Assembly: GCA_022821545.1 (NCBI GenBank)
Contig: JAJEDJ010000007.1
Location: forward strand, 25,830 to 89,829
Source of the DNA: Caldilineaceae bacterium
GTDB lineage: Bacteria > Chloroflexota > Anaerolineae > Caldilineales > Caldilineaceae
DNA: 64,000 bases
Direction: 5' to 3'
In this document: piece after piece, positions 43,040 through 51,936 of the stretch
How positions within the stretch are numbered: the first letter of the stretch is position 1
Layout: each line of letters begins with the position of its first letter
Notes under the pieces: model-generated
Databases searched by the model: none
The model's input: only the letters and a program-made list of their open reading frames with translations
What the model was told of the DNA's origin: nothing
Program-made: the position numbers and the translations under genes

Positions 43040-45867
43040 GCCTCGAATCCTAAACGCGGCCGCTCGGGACCTTGCATCTTGGCCAGGATATTGGGCCACT
43101 CGGTGACGAGCGTGTTGAACAGGACCGCGTGGCCGGAGTCTCCTTTGTTGTCGAAATGGTTGTACAGGATACGCGCCAGCCGTTCCGCGCCTTCGGCATT
43201 GCTGCCCATCGATTGGGCCACTTGGGCCGCGCCCTCAATATCTTTGGCGTCCTCGCGCGTGCTCAGGTGGTAGGCCATGCGGAAAGCACCCTCCCACGCC
43301 GTCATATCGCCCAGCCGATTCTGGCGATCGGGGCCGTATCCCTCAAGCGGCAACAGCCGCGCCGACCCGGCGGAGGCGGTCAATATGCGATTAAAGTCCC
43401 TGAGTGTTTCAACCACCACGTTGTGGGAACGGGCAAGATCCTGCGCCACTCCATATTCGCCTTGGCGAAAACCGTACTGTTTCAACCAGTCGACGCAGAA
43501 TCGCGACTCAGAGTCCAAATCTCCTTCCTGATGTTCGGCGTATTCGTCAACGACGCGGTTGATGGCCGCCAACGCATCGCGCACGGGCACCGGCTCGCCT
43601 CCGATGGTCTCCACGCGGCCGTATTGCGAGTAGACCTCCATGCCCGGCCCGATGGCCGCCTGCCGCAGGTCTACAGGAGCGATATGGCTCTCTCGGGTGA
43701 GTTGGTCGAGGGCAGCGGGCAGCTTGGCCTCCAGTTCGTCCAGAAACTCGCGACGGGTGGCCACCTTCGCATGTTCTCGTCGAGGACGGCAGACAAGAAC
43801 CACCGAGGAAGCTAGCGCGTTGGATCCGATTTGTCGACTTCTACCTGAACGCTCAGTTCGCATCGGCCAAGTCCCGACTATCTCAAATCCAGCATTTACC
43901 AATGCCGTCAGCATAGTTTCCCAGCCGGTAGATGTTCTGCCATCCTTTTCTTCTTCTTGCTGTTTATAAGCATAAAAAATGGAAGATGGAAACTCGGGTG
44001 AGCAACGACTCTTTATTAAATTCAACATCTGGCCTAACAGTCTCTCAAATCTTTGCCGAGAATCCTCAAACCGGGATGAAGCGGCTATCATCTCTTCATT
44101 TTTGGGCACAAGGATGCCAGCGAACAGGTCCGGGTAGATATCACGGAGCAGAGGCCGCAGCCATACGTAAAAGAAGTCGGACAGGTCGGCGTACCCGATG
44201 TTATCGTAGTAAGGTGGGTCGGTGACGATTACCGGGCAGTTTGAAGCGTGGACAGTTGTCGCCGCGTCGGCTTGATACACTGCTCCATTGTTTACATCAC
44301 TAGGAAGTCTGTCCAAGACTCTTGCAATCCATTCTATTTGTGCCATCCAGTTTTGCGTCGCGGTACAGAAAGGATTGGCTTCGGCAAAATCCCAAAGCAT
44401 CGAGAGAGTCTGCATTGAGAAAACTCCGGCGACTTTGTCGCCGGAGTTTTGCCATCGCGCAAAATTAGAACAACTGTTTGATAGTCTTCCGATTGCCAAA
44501 GCCAGATAGGTGCAAACAGCATCAGCGTACTCTCTGTCAACTCCATCTTTGAGCAATAGTTCACGGACCTCTGCTAAACTATCTGACAGTGTGGTCAGTC
44601 CTGCTAGAGAACGCTCAGTAAACAGTTGACTCCACTGATTATATCCATATCCCTGCACGGAAAACCCCAGTGCTTGCTCGGGCAAAAGCTGGGTCGGCCG
44701 CCAACCAATTTGAGCGGACGCAGCAACCCTAATATGCTCTTTCGTGGGCGAGACAAACAGTCGCTTGCGGTCACCCTCCGCTACGATAGCCGTCATCTGC
44801 TTGCCCATCTTTCCGGCCCTGGATTGCTCGCGGACATAGGAAAGTGGAGATGAGGTATTACAGGCAATACAGGTCACCCCATTTCGACCCACAGTGCCTT
44901 CCTGAGGCACACCAGCGTCATGATTCTGCACAACGAAGGAGACTGTCTTGGCGGCGCGGTCTACGACGGGTTTCATCCAATGCTCATTACCCCGCTTCTT
45001 CGAAGCTTGGAAGGTAGTCTTAAGCGGCATATGCACACCGCAGGCGGGGTTAGGGCAAGGGACGGTGCGCGCCCACAGCCAAGCGATGACCGTGGCCTCC
45101 GTTCCGTCGGGCAACTTGGCTCTTGGATAGAGATGGCCAATTTGCTCCCATGCCATTTCCCGCATGAGGCGTCCATAGTAGCGGATGTCGTCAGCCAGCC
45201 CGGCCGCGCCGCGCCAAGCAACTTTGCGCCGACTCCTGCGCTTTCCAACTTCAATTCCCAAAGGGTCGGCTAAGGGATTCATCGGCGGGCGGTTACGGAA
45301 TTTGGGTGGTAACTCAATCAGAGCCTTGTTTATCAGCACGGCGACTGGGTTCAGGTCGGAAGCGACGGCGCGCAGACCAAGCCGCTGCGCCTCCAGAGGT
45401 ATAGAACCGCCGCCTGCAAACGGGTCATATATGGGCAAGCCATTATGGTTGAGATAGTTCAGAACCTCGGCAGGACTATTCGTGTCAGGCGGCCTCTCGC
45501 CATTTGAACGAGCAATGGAGCGAGCAATCTCGTAGCGGGCCTCGCTCAGTGCCTCCCTCGCCTCCGGTCGGCTCTCGTCGGTGTTCTCCCACACGACCAA
45601 CCGCCTTATGAGATCGTGGAGTCGGTCGCGCTCGGCGCGCTGCTCTTCCACGGTTGGGAATTCGTCAGGACAGGAAGAGGGATCGTCCACAATGCTGGCA
45701 AAGATGACGGAGCGACAAGAGGCTAAGGGTTTGCGCGACCACCACAGGTGAAGCGTAGACGGATGTCCGTGCCGGATTGACTTTTCGCGCTTGGACTCGG
45801 CGTTAATCGCGTCCAGAGGCAGGTCAACTTCGATGAGTTTCTTGCGATAGTGAGGCCGGGTTGCCAT
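43036..45867 (-). CDS. DUF1156 DNA methylase (adenine/N4-cytosine type)
   Basis: A 943-residue DNA methyltransferase. It starts with the DUF1156 block (KLIEVDLPLDAINAESKREK, then HPSTLHLWWSRKPLASCR). The SAM motif YDPFAGGGSIPLEAQRLG lies at about 147-164, and the catalytic motif VTDPPYYDNIGYADLSDFF at about residue 555, so the order is alpha-class-like with a long zinc-knuckle-containing insertion (CPNPAC, CIAC) between. The C-terminal 250 residues are helical. Related proteins pair with DUF499 ATPases in defence islands. The base modified is not known. Confidence 0.9.
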   Translation of the reverse strand: MATRPHYRKKLIEVDLPLDAINAESKREKSIRHGHPSTLHLWWSRKPLASCRSVIFASIVDDPSSCPDEFPTVEEQRAERDRLHDLIRRLVVWENTDESRPEAREALSEARYEIARSIARSNGERPPDTNSPAEVLNYLNHNGLPIYDPFAGGGSIPLEAQRLGLRAVASDLNPVAVLINKALIELPPKFRNRPPMNPLADPLGIEVGKRRSRRKVAWRGAAGLADDIRYYGRLMREMAWEQIGHLYPRAKLPDGTEATVIAWLWARTVPCPNPACGVHMPLKTTFQASKKRGNEHWMKPVVDRAAKTVSFVVQNHDAGVPQEGTVGRNGVTCIACNTSSPLSYVREQSRAGKMGKQMTAIVAEGDRKRLFVSPTKEHIRVAASAQIGWRPTQLLPEQALGFSVQGYGYNQWSQLFTERSLAGLTTLSDSLAEVRELLLKDGVDREYADAVCTYLALAIGRLSNSCSNFARWQNSGDKVAGVFSMQTLSMLWDFAEANPFCTATQNWMAQIEWIARVLDRLPSDVNNGAVYQADAATTVHASNCPVIVTDPPYYDNIGYADLSDFFYVWLRPLLRDIYPDLFAGILVPKNEEMIAASSRFEDSRQRFERLLGQMLNLIKSRCSPEFPSSIFYAYKQQEEEKDGRTSTGWETMLTALVNAGFEIVGTWPMRTERSGRSRQIGSNALASSVVLVCRPRREHAKVATRREFLDELEAKLPAALDQLTRESHIAPVDLRQAAIGPGMEVYSQYGRVETIGGEPVPVRDALAAINRVVDEYAEHQEGDLDSESRFCVDWLKQYGFRQGEYGVAQDLARSHNVVVETLRDFNRILTASAGSARLLPLEGYGPDRQNRLGDMTAWEGAFRMAYHLSTREDAKDIEGAAQVAQSMGSNAEGAERLARILYNHFDNKGDSGHAVLFNTLVTEWPNILAKMQGPERPRLGFEA

Positions 45868-45879
45868 AACGTTCCAGCT

Positions 45880-48800
45880 TTACCTTTCTTCTCTGAATTC
45901 CAATTCCAGTTGGATGCTGTTCTCCCGAACTGAACGGGCTATGCTTTCGGAGAACCCTTCGGACTTGCTGGCGGAGACGATAATGTCTACCGTTACATCA
46001 CCGCCATCATCCCTCAAGTTACGGATGATCTCCTGGCTGAGCTGATTGATATCGTCAAGAGAAATATCAGCGCCAATGGTCTTACGAACGTTAATCCGGC
46101 GCGGCCCGGCATTGACCTGCGGAGGATCGGGTGTGTCGGAGCCCGGTTCAACAACCGGATCGTCCGGCTGAGGGCCGACTTCATAGACGGGGTGTTTGTC
46201 GGGCACGGGAACGACTGGCTTTTCGTCTTCTACTTGCCGTATCGCCGCTTCGCGACGGACGAGGAAACCCGGAAGAACGCGCTCAAGCGTCATCGAATCG
46301 TAGCCGGACATTAGTTCACTGTAGCGCAGTCCATCGTACCTGTCACCTTCGTAGCTATTTGCGTAACCCCAATCCCCTTGTTCCACGCCCTGGCGGATGC
46401 ACGCATCCAGGACCGAACGGTCCCGCAGCCGGTGCATGTAAACATTTCTGGTCAACAGGTCCCAGAGGGTGTCAACGCTCAGGTGTTCGTCGCCGTCTTC
46501 CCCCTTCCAGATATACTGCTCCAACATACTGGTAAGAGAGGCGGGCGAAATGGCATCGACAAGCGCCTCGTCTTCCAGAAATCTGTCGAAAGCGGCGCGG
46601 AAGATTTCGCCGCTGTCCTGGGCGCTGGTCTGGGCCTGGCTCAGGCGGTATTCGGCGCTCTGCGGGTCATTCTGGACCGGCGCCATGGCCCAACGGTAGG
46701 CGCGCACCAATGCGACCATTACATCTTTGTCCGCGTTGCTGATGGCGGCCCGCGCCTGGCGTAGACGATTGCCAGTAATGTTCGGAATCCTGGTTTCCCC
46801 GTTGACAATGGAATACCAGGCCAGGTAATTCCTGACTTCCTTCCGCAGGTTGCGAATTTCGTCTGCCTTGGCTGTCAGAAAGAGGAGGGTATTGGGTCGG
46901 AAGCGGGGGGAGTCTCCCCGGCGTTTGAGAATCTCGCGAGCCTCCTGTATCGCCTCATCGCGGTCCGTTGTACGGCTTGGCAAATACAGACGCGGCGGCA
47001 ACACAACAAGCCGCACGGAGTCTGTATCGGCGACTTTGCTGGTATCGCCGTCGTAAAGGACTATGTCTCCCCTACGGTTTCTGGCCTCGTCCAGCATCGC
47101 AACGATGTAGTCATCAACTGTGCTTTGGGGCAACACATTCTGTCGGTCGCTTGCGACCTTGTTGAGGTTTTCTTCGGCGTGGAAGAAGTAGCGGTCATCG
47201 GTATGGTACAGGTAGTAGAGATTTCCTGCCAACTGGTTCAACGCTTCATTGTAGGTGGAGACGCCCTGTCCAGGCTGAACCACACCCAAACGAATTTGAC
47301 GGGCGTCTATCCCTCTCGTGGCCCCGCTGGCCGCGCTGCCCAGGAAGACGGCGCGGGCGACACGCCGCGCGGCGCCGCCCACTTCGGCGAATCGCTGGCT
47401 ACCCTTGTCTACGCTGTCAGTGCGGGAGTTGTCGCTGTCCACTTCTGACAGCACGGCGCGCCACTCACCAGTAAGGAGGCGGATGAACTCGTTGGCCAAC
47501 TCAGCATCACCGACAGCGAGGTTGGCCGGCATAATCAAGGGAGAAGGGTCGTTGCTCAGGTAAAGGCGATTAACGCAGATTGCCATCATGCGCAAAACGC
47601 CGCGCGTGCGCTGAAATCTCTGAATCGAGGACCAGTCCTGATAGAGCCGGTCGAAAATCTCCGGGTGAATGGGGTAGCAGGCCTTCATGCGTTCGAGGTA
47701 GTTCTGTTCGGCGACGCCTTGGGGGTATTCGGAACGCTGTCTGGAGTACATTCTGGCGAAGGCTTCACAGGTCTCGTCTCTGGCTGTCGGGCTGGCCATC
47801 TCGCCAAAGAGACGTCGGCGTACGACCTCAAACGTTTCGTTGACGGCCAGAGGCTCCCAGACCGCTTCGATTCTTCCCAATATTCTCTCCAACCGGTCCA
47901 GCGCTTCAATCCCTGAATCGCTTCCCGCCTCCGCTTGGCTCTCGGGCAACGTCAATACCAGGGCGACGTTGCCGCTGCGGCGCACCGATTGGGTGAGAGA
48001 CTGCAAGAAGGTGTAAATGCTGTCCTGCGCTGAGCCGGCATTGCGAACATAGGCGACCAACTCGTCCGCCAGGATGACGCAAGGTCCGACAAACTGAAAG
48101 AGTGCATCGAGTTGTCCGCCGCCGGGCGCGGTTCCCTGTCGTGCGGCCTCGCCGATAATGTCATACCCCGCTTGCCCGCCAAGCTGATAAGCCATGACGC
48201 CCCAAAGCGTATTTAGCGGGTCGCCGGTGTCGGTCACGTCCGGATCAGTGGTTGAGAGGAATACGCCGTCCAATACAGCCACCTTCCCGAGGTCGGCGGA
48301 ATCTTCGGCGTGTCCGGCTTCCGCCATGATTGCGCGCACCTCGCCGCCGACGCCCGGTTCGCTGCCATCGCGGAAGTTCAGGAGGACGTCGGTACTGCGT
48401 ACAAGGTGGTACAGTGCGATCAGGCTGTGGGTTTTGCCCCCGCCGAACCCGGTCTTGGTCTGGATCACCGGGTCGCCCCCCCTACCGGCCAAGCGCTGGA
48501 GTGTGTTGACCAGCAGAGTGCGGATGCCTGGCGTTATATAAGTATGGCTGAAGAAACTGACGGGGTTGCCATATTGCGTCGCATCGGCGCGGCCGTCGTA
48601 GACCTGCTGCAGGTCCGCCGCGAACTCGGCCTGCTGATGCTTGCCTTGGGCGACGTCCTGGTTGGGCCGGATCACGTCGCGCCAGGGCGTCAGGCTGGAC
48701 GTGGAGCGAGGTTGCCTCTCTGTTTGTTGTTGACTCTCTTGGGCTAGGGCAGACCTATGTGAGGGAACTTTCTTTCCATTCCCAGCCACCTCCGCCACAA

Positions 48801-49272
48801 CTGGAAACTGTGTCAATTCTTCCATGATTTTTTCTACAGCGCGTTTCTGGTCTGGCGCTTTTATCTTGCCCAACACGGAAGAGATGTGGAATAGGTAGGT
48901 CGTCGTAAATCCGGTCTCCAAGTCCTGTGTGCCGATATGCGCCACCTCGTTGCGCGCCTCGTTGATCAGCCAGAGTTCGCTTTGAATCGACTTGTCTTCG
49001 CCGAGTTCGGCGGCGAATGCGGTGCGCCAGTTCCTCTGCACAAGTTGCGGGAAGAAATTCACGTCGATCGCCGAAGCGGGATCTTTGCTGCGCTGGAAAC
49101 TCCTGGCAAACGTATCCGCCTGGTGTGACGAAAGCGATCGCTCGATGACAACGTCAACGGTCGCACCGGGCACGCGTTTGAGACAGCGAATCAGGAAGGG
49201 GCGCATTTCGTCGCGGAAGATGTCGATTGCTCGGGAGAGGGCGTCTTTGTTGGGACGGGCAATCGTTGTCAT
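45880..49272 (-). CDS. DUF499 ATPase with N-terminal Swt1-like HEPN domain
   Basis: A 1130-residue protein. Residues 1-140 match the Swt1-family HEPN type (AIDIFRDEMRPFLIRCLKRV) and keep an Rx4H motif (RNEVAH, 107-112), which in HEPN ribonucleases is the active site. The ATPase has Walker A TKTGFGGGKTHSL (about 273-285) and Walker B CVILADELVAYV, as in DUF499. A DUF499 C-terminal region follows (PRTTDRDEAIQEAREILKRR). It lies 12 bases upstream of the methylase gene; the pair should act together. Whether HEPN is an active toxin is inference. Confidence 0.9.
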   Translation of the reverse strand: MTTIARPNKDALSRAIDIFRDEMRPFLIRCLKRVPGATVDVVIERSLSSHQADTFARSFQRSKDPASAIDVNFFPQLVQRNWRTAFAAELGEDKSIQSELWLINEARNEVAHIGTQDLETGFTTTYLFHISSVLGKIKAPDQKRAVEKIMEELTQFPVVAEVAGNGKKVPSHRSALAQESQQQTERQPRSTSSLTPWRDVIRPNQDVAQGKHQQAEFAADLQQVYDGRADATQYGNPVSFFSHTYITPGIRTLLVNTLQRLAGRGGDPVIQTKTGFGGGKTHSLIALYHLVRSTDVLLNFRDGSEPGVGGEVRAIMAEAGHAEDSADLGKVAVLDGVFLSTTDPDVTDTGDPLNTLWGVMAYQLGGQAGYDIIGEAARQGTAPGGGQLDALFQFVGPCVILADELVAYVRNAGSAQDSIYTFLQSLTQSVRRSGNVALVLTLPESQAEAGSDSGIEALDRLERILGRIEAVWEPLAVNETFEVVRRRLFGEMASPTARDETCEAFARMYSRQRSEYPQGVAEQNYLERMKACYPIHPEIFDRLYQDWSSIQRFQRTRGVLRMMAICVNRLYLSNDPSPLIMPANLAVGDAELANEFIRLLTGEWRAVLSEVDSDNSRTDSVDKGSQRFAEVGGAARRVARAVFLGSAASGATRGIDARQIRLGVVQPGQGVSTYNEALNQLAGNLYYLYHTDDRYFFHAEENLNKVASDRQNVLPQSTVDDYIVAMLDEARNRRGDIVLYDGDTSKVADTDSVRLVVLPPRLYLPSRTTDRDEAIQEAREILKRRGDSPRFRPNTLLFLTAKADEIRNLRKEVRNYLAWYSIVNGETRIPNITGNRLRQARAAISNADKDVMVALVRAYRWAMAPVQNDPQSAEYRLSQAQTSAQDSGEIFRAAFDRFLEDEALVDAISPASLTSMLEQYIWKGEDGDEHLSVDTLWDLLTRNVYMHRLRDRSVLDACIRQGVEQGDWGYANSYEGDRYDGLRYSELMSGYDSMTLERVLPGFLVRREAAIRQVEDEKPVVPVPDKHPVYEVGPQPDDPVVEPGSDTPDPPQVNAGPRRINVRKTIGADISLDDINQLSQEIIRNLRDDGGDVTVDIIVSASKSEGFSESIARSVRENSIQLELEFREER

Positions 49273-49418
49273 CAGATACGGAGCCTCCGTTCCCCCCGTA
49301 AGGTAGAGATTTACTTCTTCAACGCATCAGTCCAGTTCGTAGGAGAGAGAATACCATCTCAGTTGCGTCGCTGCAATCTACACCGTCGGTATGCAGTGCA
49401 TGCTGGCCAGCTGCCTCT

Positions 49419-49757
49419 CTAAATCCCCAGCTCCTGCGTCTTGCCGCTGCGGATGGCCTCAAACGTTTTGAGTACCATCGCCGTCGCGCGCGTACCGTCA
49501 CGGGGACCGACCGGCGGCTCAGTATCGTGCAGCAGGCATCTGGCCCACGCCTCCAGCTCGCCACGCGTGCCCTCCGGATCGGAGGGGGCCGGAGGCGGCA
49601 GCTCCTCCACCGACAGCGAACTGAGTTCGCAGCCGCCAAACGTAACCTTGTGGCAACGGTCGTGAAGCGTGGCCGTTCGCTGCCCATCCAGCACCTCAAA
49701 GAAAAACTTGGACGTGTAGCGGGCATCCCCGCTGTCGCCGGCGATAATGTGTGCCAA
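49419..49757 (-). pseudogene. Truncated duplicate of the Gfo/Idh/MocA oxidoreductase gene (3-prime third)
   Basis: About 108 codons encode the last third of the oxidoreductase at 50858-51850, from IIAGDSGDARYTSKFFFEVL to the end (QELGI in place of QELGL). The NAD-binding and catalytic domains are missing. No start signal fits; a GTG-like entry is an accident of the junction. It is about 97 percent identical to the intact copy, so the duplication is recent. It cannot be a working enzyme. Confidence 0.9.
49425..49749. repeat. 325-bp direct repeat, left copy
   Basis: This aligns without gaps to 50864-51188 with about ten base differences by my count. Both copies have the same orientation. Between them lie the vapC-like gene and its antitoxin gene. 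No transposase or terminal inverted repeat is seen. Confidence 0.92.
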
Positions 49758-49989
49758 TCTGTCCTATACCTCAAGTGGGAGCGCCGCTGGTCTTTCAAAG
49801 GTCTGTTGGCGAAAGTCCGTCACCTTTCTCGCTCCTGTCTGCGCCAGAACTGTCCTGACAACTCCTTGTCATTGTCGGACATGACACCAGCTTTTGGAGC
49901 GGGTAACGAGAGAAGCGATAGTAAGCCACGATTCAAACAGGAGTCTAGCGGAATTCACCCGTTTGTTAGGTTCTACGTGTCATGACAAT

Positions 49990-50400
49990 TCAAACACCAT
50001 GGTCCCAACGAAGTACGTCATCAAATCTGACGAAATCATTGTCGAAAGTTGCGACGTGGTCGCCAGAGGCGGCGGCCAAGGCGGCCAAATAACAGTCCAA
50101 AAAGTCGAATCCTGTTGAGGCAAAACGATCCAGAGCATCCAGCAATTCGTCTCTGTTCACGCAACGAATGCCTGGGCTCTTGACAATGTTCTGTAACTCT
50201 TCTGCAATTTGCCTGCGGTTAGTCTTGTAAACGGACTGAAGCACCCACACGGCCTCGGCCACAGCGACCTCAGTCAGGATCAGAAAATAGTCTCCGTCAG
50301 ATGCATCCAAGAATAACTGCCGGGCGACGGGAGAGTGCCGTTCATGGTCACCCCGCAAAAATCTGATGAGCACATTAGTATCAAGGAGATAGTTTGTCAT
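49990..50400 (-). CDS. vapC: PIN-domain ribonuclease, VapC-like toxin
   Basis: A 136-residue PIN protein. The acidic metal-binding residues are in YLLDTNVLIRFLRGD (Asp 7), VAEAVWVLQSVY (Glu), FDFLDCYLAALA (Asp) and ATFDNDFVRFDD (Asp), a full set. VapC toxins cut tRNA or rRNA when the antitoxin is lost. It overlaps the upstream antitoxin gene by 4 bases (ATGA). It lies between the two 325-bp repeats. Confidence 0.9.
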   Translation of the reverse strand: MTNYLLDTNVLIRFLRGDHERHSPVARQLFLDASDGDYFLILTEVAVAEAVWVLQSVYKTNRRQIAEELQNIVKSPGIRCVNRDELLDALDRFASTGFDFLDCYLAALAAASGDHVATFDNDFVRFDDVLRWDHGV

Positions 50401-50693
50401 CCGTATCTGACAGACCTTGCTTCGCGCGCAATTTCTCTCTCCTCTGATTTGGAACGAGCGGGATTGCCATCGGCGAAAACACCATACAGTTCAGCAAGTG
50501 ATTTTGATGGAGGACTAGTCAAAAGGTCATCGGCCAATTGTTTCCCTTGGCCCTTCGACTCAAGTCGATAAATTGGGTCGGATCTCCTCCTGCATGACTC
50601 CACTTCCGCCAACAGAAGTCGCCCAAGTCTATCCTGTTCCTCTTGCGGCAGTGCCGCGGCTCTTTCGAAAGCCTGTTGAAGAAGCTGGGTCAT
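50397..50693 (-). CDS. Antitoxin partner of the PIN-domain toxin
   Basis: A 98-residue protein with the same first 22 residues as the orphan at 42080-42289 (MTQLLQQAFERAAALPQEEQ), then an unrelated C-terminus (KSEEREIAREARSVRYG) that may hold the toxin-binding part. AGGAGG sits 9 bases before its ATG, and a perfect minus-strand TATAAT (50768-50763) about 70 bases upstream may be its -10. The vapC-like gene overlaps it by 4 bases. It is not a standard AbrB- or CopG-type VapB by eye. Confidence 0.78.
   Translation of the reverse strand: MTQLLQQAFERAAALPQEEQDRLGRLLLAEVESCRRRSDPIYRLESKGQGKQLADDLLTSPPSKSLAELYGVFADGNPARSKSEEREIAREARSVRYG
50628..50693. repeat. 66-bp direct repeat, right copy
   Basis: Identical to 42224-42289 in the same orientation; see the left copy. 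It ends exactly at the antitoxin start codon, so the shared DNA is coding only. The bases upstream of the two ATGs are unrelated. Confidence 0.9.
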
Positions 50694-50857
50694 CTGTCTA
50701 ACGCCTCCTGACTGTACGAATTCCCTCTATGTCCTTCGCCAAAGTGCAAATGCCGCGGGCACATTATACCCCATGGCGCCGAACAGCATGGGCACGCGCG
50801 TCCGATGCGCCCACTGTGGAGGCCCAGAATCTGGCGATCAGGTATACAGAGATGAGC

Positions 50858-51850
50858 TTACAACCCCAGCTCCTGCGTCTTGCCGCTGCGTATGGCCTCA
50901 AACGCCTTGAGCACCATCGCCGTCGCGCGCGTACCGTCACGGGGACCGACCGGCGGCTCAGTATCGTGCAGCAGGCATCTGGCCCACGCCTCCAGTTCAC
51001 CTCGCGTGCCCTCCGGATCGGAGGGGGCCGGAGGCGGCAGCTCCTCCACCGACAGCGAACTGAGTTCGCAGCCGCCAAACGTAACCTTGTGGCAACGGTC
51101 GTGAAGCGTGGCCGTTCGCTGCCCATCCAGCACCTCGAAGAAAAACTTAGACGTGTAGCGGGCGTCCCCGCTGTCGCCGGCGATAATGGAAGCGATACTG
51201 CCGTTTTCAAACTGCACCGAGACCGCGGCGTTGTCAACCAGCCCGATCTCCGGATGGGTCAGCGCGCCGCCGGCCGCGCTGATGCGCACCGGCTCCGATT
51301 CATTCAGCCAGTAGACCAGGTCGAAGGCGTGACAGCCGTTTGAAAGTACCGGTCCGCCCCCGCGCTCCGGCGTAATCGCCCAGCCCTTCATGTTGGGGTG
51401 CAGGCTCTGGCCCACCGTAACCAAAGGCTTGGGGATGACCTCCTTCACCTTGGCGACCAGCGGGGCAAAGCGAAACTTGAAGCCCATCATCAATTTTACG
51501 CCGGCGGCGGCAACGGCCTCTTCAATCTCCAGGCACTCCTCGATCGTGAGCGCCATAGGTTTCTCAAGAAAGATATGCTTGCCGGCTGCGGCCGCCTGGG
51601 TCGCGAAGGGCGTGTGCGAATCATGGTGGGTGGCGATCAGTACGGCGTCAATGTTATCGTCGTCCCACACCGTTTCGACGTCGGTCGTGTGGTAGCGGCC
51701 GCCGAACTCATGACACGCGCTGGCGGCGGCATCTTCCAGGGCATCGACATAAGCCGCGAAGTTCAGCTCCGGCAAGTCGCGGGCTCTGCGCATATGGCTG
51801 CGCCCCATTCCGCCGCAGCCGATGAGCGCCATATTGATCGAATCAGTCAT
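50858..51850 (-). CDS. Gfo/Idh/MocA-family oxidoreductase
   Basis: An NAD(P)-dependent sugar or polyol dehydrogenase of 330 residues. The N-terminal Rossmann part has NMALIGCGGMGRSHMRRA, and the catalytic segment HIFLEKPMALTIEEC has the Lys of the EKP motif. The C-terminal domain includes ERGGGPVLSNGCHAFDLVYW with the usual Gly-Gly and active-site His. Start at ATG 51850. It is the last gene of the sugar operon. Its 3-prime 325 bases are repeated at 49425-49749. Confidence 0.92.
   Translation of the reverse strand: MTDSINMALIGCGGMGRSHMRRARDLPELNFAAYVDALEDAAASACHEFGGRYHTTDVETVWDDDNIDAVLIATHHDSHTPFATQAAAAGKHIFLEKPMALTIEECLEIEEAVAAAGVKLMMGFKFRFAPLVAKVKEVIPKPLVTVGQSLHPNMKGWAITPERGGGPVLSNGCHAFDLVYWLNESEPVRISAAGGALTHPEIGLVDNAAVSVQFENGSIASIIAGDSGDARYTSKFFFEVLDGQRTATLHDRCHKVTFGGCELSSLSVEELPPPAPSDPEGTRGELEAWARCLLHDTEPPVGPRDGTRATAMVLKAFEAIRSGKTQELGL
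50864..51188. repeat. 325-bp direct repeat, right copy (in the intact oxidoreductase gene)
   Basis: This is the likely parent copy, since it is part of an intact reading frame. The start-to-start distance to the left copy is 1439 bases. Confidence 0.92.
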
Positions 51851-51936
51851 CAAAGTTGTCCTCCAAATTCAGTGACCGGATAGAAGGCCTCCATCTGGCG
51901 GGCCAATCCGGGCGATCCTCCAATTGCTCGACTGTC

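Noticed and set aside
43036..49272. BREX or DISARM system
   Set aside because: No PglZ, BrxC, DrmA/DrmB or helicase is seen; the domains are DUF499 and DUF1156, so only a looser relation can be claimed.
49425..51188. Insertion sequence flanked by the 325-bp repeats
   Set aside because: No transposase frame, no terminal inverted repeats and no short target duplication; the repeated DNA is part of a cellular gene.
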